A stretch of DNA of 30,742 nucleotides from Saccoglossus kowalevskii (taxonomy: Eukaryota > Hemichordata > Enteropneusta > Harrimaniidae): positions 74,250 to 104,991 of the forward strand of contig NW_003140832.1 of the NCBI RefSeq assembly GCF_000003605.2, in the 5' to 3' direction. The translations under genes and the position numbers were made by a program. The notes below the pieces were generated by a model. It worked only from the letters and a program-made list of their open reading frames with translations. It did no database searches and had not been told where the DNA came from. Shown here in pieces: positions 21,927-30,742 of this stretch (position 1 is its first letter; every line of letters starts with the position of its first letter).

Positions 21927-22436
21927 TCACAAACACATCTACGTAGTTGTTTACCTTCTGATGTATGTCGGACACGTATAATTGATGTTGATATTTTATT
22001 AGGCGATTTATTTAAACAAGATTCAAACCCATCTGTTACCGACAATCACCACCTCTGATCAATATGTCTCGTATTATGCAGATAACTAGTAGTAAACCCT
22101 CGAGCTGTGACGTTATAAATCAGATTCAATGAATAGATTCAAATGTAACACGTGTACTGGGAAGGTTATGAAGAGATAACAAGGAATACATGTAAACATG
22201 TTTTTCCTTGGCGCCAAACGCGAAACAGAAGCTGCAAGCTGCAGGAGAGACGGTAGAGTATTTACTAAAATGACTCAATAACAGTTTCTCGTTTAATGTC
22301 TGTAATAACACAATCATGCATTTTTTTCCGGTGGTGAGGGCCGGATTAATACAAGCCAACTCATATAAAGCATTTAACACAACGATTGTATCAAACATTC
22401 GTTTACGATCGACTCGGTGTGTTTTCTATATGTTTC

Positions 22437-22515
22437 GACATGGAGCGAGACGCGCGTTTGCGTTCCGTGGCAACGGTGTTCTAACGTGACACCGCTTGCC
22501 GGCGCACCAGTCGGG
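22437..22515. other. GC-rich, CpG-rich pocket
   Basis: A pocket of about 80 bp with several CpG sites (GCGAGACGCGCG, GCCGGCGCACC) and CCGTGGCAACGG, which includes the RFX half-site GGCAAC. It stands out from AT-rich surroundings and may be a small promoter or a repeat remnant. No gene can be tied to it. Confidence 0.3.
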
Positions 22516-22813
22516 TTTTGAACCTAATACAATCCAAAAATATGCGATATCAACGCGAATTAAACATCTTATACATGCTGATGGTATATGATATATAACA
22601 AAAGTGAACTTCCAGTTGTGACATATTTTTTTCGGAGTGAGGTGCGCGATTAGTAGAGTACTAGTAGAGAACGTGGTTCCACTACGAATAATGCTTCACA
22701 AACACTTCGACATACTCATCAAGATTTAACGTAGCCCTCGGCATTGTAAATACTCAATAAATGGTGTTCTATTCAATAATAACATATTCCACTAAAAAAA
22801 GAAAACTGTAATT

Positions 22814-22850
22814 TTAAATACCCTGCAGGAAGTCTGTAGCGGGTATTTAA
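22814..22850 (+). repeat. Compact 37-nt hairpin, 10-bp perfect stem plus inner stem
   Basis: TTAAATACCC (22814-22823) pairs exactly with GGGTATTTAA (22841-22850). Inside, TGCAG pairs with CTGTA (one G-T wobble) around loop GAAGT, leaving a GC bulge on the 3' side. It is too short for a microRNA precursor and does not match the histone stem-loop. Confidence 0.65.
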
Positions 22851-23481
22851 TGTAACATTCTCATCATATTCACAATGCCAACCCGGCACCCCGGGAAGGT
22901 GACAAACAGTTATTTTTTTGCTCATCTGATGGATCTAATCTTTCTAATACAACATTGATGACGTCTGAGCTAGTTGGTATATAATGAAAATGCGTCGTTG
23001 TGTGTCCCGTGTAATGACAGTGCTATTCACTATACTTCAATAATCACTACGGTGAGATATATGTTTACTGAACTGCGATTTTAAGAATCGGTTTCTGTAA
23101 TCAACTAAATACGTAATTTAATGTAATGTCAAATAAACGCCTGATAAATGCTTTTGGGAGCATTACACCGCTAGTATGATTGCCACCACGTATTTGATCA
23201 TCAGACTTTCCGATAAATAATTTAAACGTAATTACAGTTGTTAGGTAGACACTCAATGGCGATTTTTATTCGTAAAAAAACGGTGACATATTCTTGATAT
23301 TTAGAGGTACATGGAACATGCAATGTTAAAATACAATAGTTGTTCGCCTTGTGTGTAAAGTGGGCAAGAGGCGACATGAATGACGTTTAAAAGATTCATA
23401 CAGTCCATGGATCTAAACAAAACCGCGATGTACTACGACTAAAATCACTGAACACGTTAAAACCGATAATAAAAATGTAAA

Positions 23482-23715
23482 CATTCTACTTACTCCGAGC
23501 TCGACGTGAAATTGACGCACAATGCCGCAGCGATGGAACTGTGGATGAAACAATACTAGAAACGCTCACAAACAGAGAGAAATCACGGCGAGATCCCACA
23601 CAGGAAGATGCATTCAGAATATTGCAACGGTATTTGTGTTACGCATGGATATGCTCACGTATTTTAATATACTCACTGCGTATTATACCAGTCGGCCAAT
23701 CCCAATGCACCATTT
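23482..23715 (+). other. Open stretch without a start codon, possible exon
   Basis: One plus frame stays open from after a TAA near 23478 to TGA near 23716. Its middle part is charged and protein-like (EIDAQCRSDGTVDETILETL followed by TNREKSRRDPTQED), with ACG|GTATTT at about 23629 as a weak donor. A second frame here is also open for 25 codons, so chance is a real possibility. No family is recognised. Confidence 0.2.
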
Positions 23716-23730
23716 GAATGTTTAATTGTG

Positions 23731-23757
23731 GTTGCCAGACAACAGTCGCTAGGCGAC
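23731..23757. promoter_or_regulatory. Two adjacent X-box-like dyads (RFX-type)
   Basis: GTTGCCAGACAAC (23731-23743) is one base off the X-box GTNRCC(N)RGYAAC. Directly after it, GTCGCTAGGCGAC (23745-23757) is a perfect 5-bp dyad of the same length. RFX factors use X-boxes about 100 bp upstream of ciliary gene starts. An ATG in YY1 context follows 80 bp on. Confidence 0.35.
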
Positions 23758-23811
23758 GCCTATATTTGTGTTTTCCTTAGTTGGCCTGTTGGTTCGCGAG
23801 CAAGACATCGC

Positions 23812-23882
23812 ATGACCGACTGATGGCGGCAACTAAGATTTGTAATATTAATGTATACCTCCTACTTGTATCGGATCAATGA
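23812..23882 (+). CDS. Possible first coding exon (MAATK...) with a three-codon upstream ORF
   Basis: TGATGGCGGC (23821-23830) puts ATG in a YY1-type context with G at +4. The frame reads 19 codons, MAATKICNINVYLLLVSDQ, to TGA at 23880, or could splice at T|GTAATA about 16 bases in. A mini-ORF ATG-ACC-GAC-TGA at 23812-23823 ends on the A of the main ATG. No downstream exon is recognised, so this is tentative. Confidence 0.18.
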
Positions 23883-24000
23883 AGATATATTTATCGCTAT
23901 GTGGTAACGCAGATTTGCCTCATGCCGTTGTTGATGAGCCGGGAAGATCATCATCACAATGGAAGAGGCGAGAAATGAGCTCCACGTGAAATCGAATTAT

Positions 24001-27000
24001 CCCTAATTACTGAGACACTTAGTAACTTCATTTCAATATATTTAGGCGCACAATGTATACGTTGTATTCCGACAGAGGCTTATTACTGCAAATTATCCGG
24101 GGTTGGACTCGTGTAGTACATGCACACAGAGTGTACAGAATGAAAGGCATACAAGCAAGCACTTCCTGGGGCATACTCATGTACTAGTTAATACTTGCAA
24201 TCCTTTTGTCAAGACCAATAAGGTTGCTGTTACTAGGTTTCCGACTCAATGCTTCGAAAGCTGGAATTCATCTTTTCTAACGATTATTCGAATGCATGTC
24301 AATTGCATGAGTCTACATTGGGGGAACACGTATAGTACCGTGACACCATACTCGTTATTCCTGTCGTGCCCAGCAGTTCCACTGGGAATTCGGCGAGAAT
24401 TCTCGAATTGCGGATGAGGCTTATCATGTCTCTACAAATCTACATAGAGAGGTCGATTCCGTTGAATAAATGCCATTAGTTAGACAAACATCACATATTC
24501 ATTTCTTTTATTAGGCGAGGGGGTCGAATCAACGTACACGGGAATACTGCAACTAGCTCTTAGTCGCACAGTCTTTCCGCTCGTTGAATTAATATGCTTA
24601 ACACCAGACTCGACAAGCTGAACACGTCAAGTGAATAAATGGAAAAAGTGGTTACACATGTATAAGCATAAATGTATCCAACTGACACTTTGATCCCCGA
24701 CAAGGGGTCGATTGGATCGCCGCAGACTCAGGGACTGGAAGAGGTAGCCCATTGCATTGTCATAGGACATGAAATATTGTTTCTGTGGCAAAAATGCATT
24801 ATACACACTATTATCACTGGCAACGTGCACATGAAAAACGCGTTTATTGTCGAGAATCGTCACCTAACATATACATATCATCCAAAGACTGATGGTATTG
24901 CTAATTCGTCTCCCTATTCCATCTCTATTTGTGATACCTGACTCAAAAAACGCACTTTACTCGTGCATATATGACGGGGTCAGAGGGTCATGTAAGTCTC
25001 TGCACATATACGTCATGACGCCGAGGGTTACATAGGATTTGACAAACATACACTCTCATGGACATTGCGGTTACTTGAACTCAACGCACGAATCAGGGTG
25101 AAATGCGGCGCCTCTTTACTATGACCGCTATGGCTACTTTAGAACATATGCCATCTCGGAGAATAGACCGACAAACAAACCAGTGCGTATTACTGAGCAG
25201 GATAATCAACTTAATAGGACACTGACAATTTACAGAACTGGCAATGTATTGTGAGGTTTCATATGCAATATTGATGACAGGGTTGAAGTTGATAAAAGGT
25301 AAAGTTGTAATTGGATTTTCATTGAAGTTTTTCTTCAAATTAATACAAATCCGACACGACCTTCATGTGGTACTCACAGCACTCGGTTAAAGTCGTTGAA
25401 CGATAAGGAGTAACATGACAGTCACATTGGATGTAAAATACCAGAAAGATCAACTTTTGTCTATGATGCTGAAATGTACACATGTTTATACAAAAAACAT
25501 ACTGACCGAGGTACCTATTCACATTATTTTGATACAGACAGCAGGTGTTGTACGCACACAGTTGCGTTAGATTCCATACAAAGTATGGGTTTAACTTTTT
25601 ACACCTTAGATGATTCCTGTAGAGAATGGCCAATGCATCACACCTTGTATGTATGCGAACAACTGAACAACCGCGTTCATTACTGTGATATGAAAAGCTA
25701 TTTAAAAAAAATCGATTTATTCAAATTTACTCTTTTGTGTCGATGTGCTTGTTTTACAATGAAACAGCCGAGGAAAACACTTGACTCGGTAAACTAATGG
25801 GAAAATTGTTTACTCTGAAACGCAAGTACCCACTTTAAGACAGTAATTGCTTGAGATACACAAAAAAAGGAATAAATCGAGTTACTTTCCACGCCTGCAA
25901 TATTACAAACATACACATACAAAATGCTATAGGCTGAACGTAGCGGGTCGATAGAAGTACTTATGAGGGTGCGCATTCAAACCTCCGCTACAGAGATACC
26001 CGTTAAAGGGACCGGAAAACGAGATTATTTCTAAGTGTTGAACACAGCAAAGGTGCATAGCAACGGGTTGCCATATAAACAATCCAATTTACTTGTGAGA
26101 ATTCGTGATCAAGTGATTCGTGGTTCATTAATTCACATTCTCTGGACATGTCACTCAAATCCAATTAGAAACGGCGATTATGATTGTAGTATGAAGACGC
26201 GCAGTGACAATACAGAGTCTTAGAATTGTCAGAAACTTTCATTCCTTCTCTTTTTGATGGCATTGTTCTGATTTGAACAGCATCACTACAACTTGGTATG
26301 TACGTTATTAAATTTTCGATGAAGCAGATTACGAGAATTAAGATCGGTGTCAGAAACAGCGTCTTCAAAGGTAATCAAAACCAATACATGATGTCTCAAT
26401 AACTAGAGTGGCTTTATAAATTAAACACCTGATTACATTAATAAATAAAGTAATAAAAAAATCAGATTTAATGCATGTTCGTTCGCCATGTAAATTGGTG
26501 TTTTATATTAACAGGCAATTACAACAGCAAAATGCAAACTTCTTCTCGGTAAGCCGATTCAAATATTTGTCCGATTCACCAGAAAACGTGTTTTTGATCA
26601 TGCGCGTACATCTTCCACACTTCTATCATCACTAAGAGTCTAATTTGAAAATATAGCTTAAATGATTATCATAACTACCATGTTGCGTTACAATAGCCGG
26701 GGTTAGCCAATTAGTATAGATGTTTTCAATCCACCATCAACAAACTGGAAATCCGGTCGAAGAGATTGGGATTATAATGAATCACGGATTCGGTTAATTG
26801 ATGATTAAATTAGGGGGAGCTATTTGAAAATCGACAGTCTAACAATGCTACGATGAGCAGGAAATTGATTTTCAGACAAAATATTGACCATTGACGTAAG
26901 CACTTAATTCAAAGCGGTAGAATGTGTCAGGTGCTAGGTAGGCTCGGATTTAAGAATGCAACGAATGAATGAATAAATATGTCAAATATTATCTCGTATG

Positions 27001-27440
27001 ACAAACTCAGAACGGAACGTCTTTGATGCTAATAAGCGTCAAACAAGGAGACGTAACTTGATGTATTTTTTGGTTTTTTTTCAAATACACAATATATTGT
27101 ATTACACATGCAATCAACGCTGTAATTACGGAGATAAAATGAGAACGCGGTATAAGCGATTAGTGTGAAAATAGGACGGCGTAAATAGATATAAATTTGT
27201 AGTATTTAGACATTTCTAATTTTCAAAGTTGGTTTAGAGCATTCAATTCGTATATATTCACAAACACGCCTTCATCCGTAAATAAGACGCACAGTCTCTC
27301 GAACTGAATGATTATTGCACGTACTAAGTGCATTCAAACAAAACTAAGCATATACACACTGGAGCAGTTTTATAAGTAGAGATATGTTGACACGTAACTA
27401 ACCCTGGCCGCACGACTAAGTAATGTTATATATAACTTTG
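24001..27440. other. Non-coding stretch
   Basis: No gene supported; the 104-codon frame at 24103-24417 starts with TTG and has no domain. A 12-bp perfect palindrome CGAGAATTCTCG lies at 24394-24405. Confidence 0.4.
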
Positions 27441-30400
27441 TTTACATGCAATGCATTGCTTAGCAAATACATTGCAAATATGACATTGCATTTCATGAGG
27501 CATATCCAATCCAATTAATATCTTCGGGAACGCTATCGCCTTTAATGTTGTGTTGTTGTATATGAGCACTGGCAAGACGTATTACCTCGTGGCTGTAACT
27601 TAAATCCTTAGGCGATTTTTTTCACTTTTCATGATTTCACAAATACGAAAATAATTATCTGTGGAGAATTTTTGACAGATTGTTGTCTCTGATTGCAGTG
27701 TGTACACTGTCTGGGGGCTATTAAATACACTGCTCATGTTACGATTCCACTAATTATGAAATAAATCCAACAATAATTACATTTCATTTGGTCTGCTTTG
27801 TTTCTTCTCTACATGTTTATAGTGAATCGTAACACGATCAAGTTATTAATTTCTGAAATTATGTAATAACTATGCTCAAATTGGATTACCCATGTAACTA
27901 ATCTCGTTTTAATTAGGTTATTCGAAATTATATGGATGTAGTGTATCACTAATTAAATTTGCATATATATGCATAATGTGATGTGTAATTCGAAAGCACA
28001 GATCATGATCCCCTATTTCATTCAATTGGAACATATGTTGTATGAATACAGCTGAAATAATCAGGAAAAAAATGTGCAAAAAGATAGTAATTGACAGTTT
28101 AGGCTGGGTATGAAATATGTATATAGGTTGGAGTAAAATGTATTAAGCACATCTAAATCTGTTGTAACTAAGATGGTTTCTACGTACGTATGGATGATTC
28201 CCACACAATATAATATGATCAGTGCGCACACGTGCAACCTGGTTTGATTGCTAATTATTTTGCGGACCATAACGCTCATCATTTATTATTTAAATTGGCC
28301 AATATAGGTATTAATAATAATGCGAATATCAATCCTGTGGACATGTGGGATAGCTTGATATAAAGCATATCACTTTCAAGTGCGTAGATATATTCTAAAG
28401 TCATTATCGCTATTTTCATACATGGCGTACATATTTACTCAATGAACATACACTTTAAACAAATGGATTTCGAAATGAATTTTAAAAGGTTACATATTTT
28501 GTCAAAGACAATGATAGAGGAAATATAACTGTATGTGCGCGAGTTTTGCAATACGCAACATGGCTTTGTAAATCACTGCTGGTTATTTCTATTTGAACGT
28601 TTATGTGAGTAAGAGAATCGTTACACACTGATTAGAAATACTTTCTGAAAGTGATATAACTAGTAAATATCGAGGTTCGATTCACTGTTAAATGTATCGC
28701 AACCGTATGTCATTACAAGAATACAAGAAATATTCATAGTGTATGATTAACATTGCCAAACACTCGGAATATGATTGTCACTGACGAAAAACTAACGTTG
28801 TACCAAGCTTTTACAGCAGCATTTTAGCAAGAGGCAAGAAGGCAAAAAACCACGTTGAAAGTACTTCATTGGACCACTCACTAACAGAATAATACGTGAT
28901 AAATGGATTTTACATCAGAGTTTTTACCTCATTAATCATTAATTTGTTATCCGAGATCAAGACAGGTTTTCGCACTACGAAACGTTAATGATGTTGATTT
29001 CTGCGAAAAAAGAAAACGATGTCGAGAAATGGCTCAGAGCTTTCTCCTTCAAATCACATTTATTGGTTAACACGGATAAAAGCATAAACTCATGTTCTAA
29101 TTTACAATATAAGTCAATCGGCGATGAAACTCACAAATAACGAACCAATCGCTTATCGAACTTACATGGTCTTTTAAAAAAAATGAAGAAAAGGTAATAC
29201 ATCATCAATATTTGTCATAGATATTTTTTGTATTTAAGCATCGCGTTCACGTGTCCTACAGGATCATGCGGCAATTATTTTAAAGCGTTACTTAGGGGAA
29301 AGTATTCTGGTAATTGTGTGCTAGCAGGGCAAGGATGCTGATGTGCACAGTAATGACCGAGACGCAGCGACCCTATTATTTACGCGAACCTCTCCCGCTG
29401 AGCGCTCTCAACATGCAATAATGGAAAGGGCGGCGTCCTTGATTTCAAAATAAACATCGCGAAATGTCGAAAAATATAATATTCGTGTTGTTGTAGCTCG
29501 GAGAGGAAGAAATCGACAGTGTGGTAAACGCGTCGAAGGCTCTTGTTATGCGTAGTTACGCGTAGAGCGTTTAGGAGCAAACGACATGCAAAAATACGCT
29601 CATAGGTAATTTACTAGATAAAAATAACCACGACTGCCTAACACTGTTCTTTAAACGATCTATATAAATGTGGCAAAACAATTGAACATGTCTGAACAAA
29701 TCCGAAGTCAATCAATTTATCTGTGTATTTGTTGTTCATTGACCTCGAGCTCAGACCTCGATGGCTACACGTGGTACCGATTGACCAATGAGAACGCGGC
29801 GTTACAACAATGGGCAGCGTATGTCATTCAAATTATTATTCATCATTCATGCGTCATTAATATCACAGACACATATGGAATGGTATGTGGCATGCTCAAA
29901 GACAAAACGGTGAAACGTATTGGATACTTGAATCAAATAACCGAATAATTTCCATTAAGCACACTAATTTTCAAAGTCAATATACAATCCATCATGGGCA
30001 TTTGAGTGGTGCGTTTAAATGAAAGTATATCATTAATGCACGCACGGTCTTGGTTATTATAAAAGGTCATGTTATCAGTTAAGACGAAAACTGATCTTGA
30101 ATCACGCGTATACTGAAATAAAGACGCCAACGATATGCCATTAAAACGCTCATACATGTGTTCCGAACATGTGACATGCGACGAAAGCCGGGAAATGATA
30201 TTAAGTACACAAACGACAAAACCATTCTTAATCTTTGTATACATGGAACAATCCAAAGTTGACATTGTTTAATCCGATGATAAATCAAAACATATTCTTT
30301 TCAAGTTATATTGTACTCTCATCAATGGTATATATTATAGATGACGTTTCTTTTAAAAACCTTTGTGACATATATTATTTTTTTGTATTCATTTTAATGT

Positions 30401-30742
30401 GATTTTAATGGAACGCAGCTTGCATTCAAATGAAAATTCAAAGATACAAAGGTTGACCCTATTAATGCAGATAAATAAAAAATACTTACATTATATATTT
30501 GTATGATATACATATATATATATTTATATCAAATATATGTTGGAGTAAATGTCTGATTGGGGTTCAGCGAAGGTATCGCTTATTCGCCATTTATTTTTTT
30601 AATGGAAGGATTTATAATTATGTGGTGTGTGTGTTTTATTTGGTATACTAGCTATCCCCGTACTTTACTTTCATGTTCTAATTCACATGGCCTTTGTTTC
30701 GATAACAATAGATAAAATAAAAAGAGAGTTTATGATCATTTT
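27441..30742. other. AT-rich right end, non-coding
   Basis: Palindromes GCAATGCATTGC (27448-27459) and TGCATATATATGCA (27960-27973), and AT-rich simple sequence near 30510-30535. A less AT-rich pocket at 29340-29600 has an open minus-strand frame (29380-29580, no ATG) with no recognised domain. The 92-codon frame at 29670 begins with GTG (first ATG 29688) behind a TATATAAA-like string. Nothing is supported as a gene. Confidence 0.4.

Noticed and set aside
21839..22058. Frames with poly-Asn or poly-Leu runs
   Set aside because: They are translations of the (CAA)n microsatellite.
28660..28700. tRNA-like B box (GGTTCGATTCA)
   Set aside because: The flanking bases do not form a T stem (CGAGG against CACTG), and no A box or acceptor stem fits upstream.
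29380..29580. 66-codon minus-strand frame in a less AT-rich pocket
   Set aside because: No ATG start and no clear splice acceptor; nothing recognisable in the product.
1..30742. CRISPR arrays, bacterial operons, LTR or reverse-transcriptase fragments
   Set aside because: No regularly spaced repeats, no ribosome-binding-site-led gene strings, and no recognisable polymerase or transposase motifs in any frame.

Overview
This is an AT-rich animal nuclear window. It has long non-coding stretches, simple-sequence tracts, many short inverted-repeat elements, and one intronless gene with eukaryotic features. No bacterial operons, ribosome-binding sites, tRNA/rRNA genes or CRISPR arrays were seen. 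The only confident gene encodes a class A (rhodopsin-like) seven-transmembrane receptor. It lacks the TM3 aspartate of amine receptors and, from recalled family patterns, resembles the large lineage-expanded orphan/peptide-type receptors of marine invertebrate deuterostomes (lancelets, echinoderms, hemichordates). I would place the source there, but only tentatively: one gene cannot fix the species.

Layout. 1-1.2 kb: AT-rich, with one doubtful 138-codon open frame. 1.2-2.5 kb: a repeat cluster containing a 574-bp element with ~125-bp inverted termini and TA flanks, a 13-G run, an exact match to the bilaterian CTCF core consensus, a perfect 10-bp hairpin, and a ~208-bp Tc1/mariner-like MITE. 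4.4 kb: a 154-bp foldback element. 5.7-9.4 kb: three diverged copies and one fragment of a single short inverted-repeat family, defined here by comparing the copies. 9.4-10 kb: E-box palindromes and a (TA)16 tract. 10.0-11.05 kb: the receptor gene on the minus strand. 11.1-15.3 kb: no supported feature except a degenerate NRF1-type site. 15.4-16.3 kb: a 42-bp tandem duplication whose junction forms a full CRE, a possible short first coding exon (ATGGCGG plus a GTAAAT donor), and a large foldback with ~130-bp arms around an 80-bp loop. 16.4-22.9 kb: small tandem and inverted repeats and a compact 37-nt hairpin. 23.5-24.0 kb: a less AT-rich pocket with X-box-like dyads ~80 bp upstream of an ATGGCGGC context, possibly a promoter. 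24-30.7 kb: little beyond isolated palindromes and AT repeats.

There is no multi-gene system. The receptor would act alone as a plasma-membrane G-protein-coupled sensor. The least explained content is the repeat family at 5.7-9.4 kb and the foldbacks at 1.2, 4.4 and 15.9 kb. All alignments and identities were done by eye.
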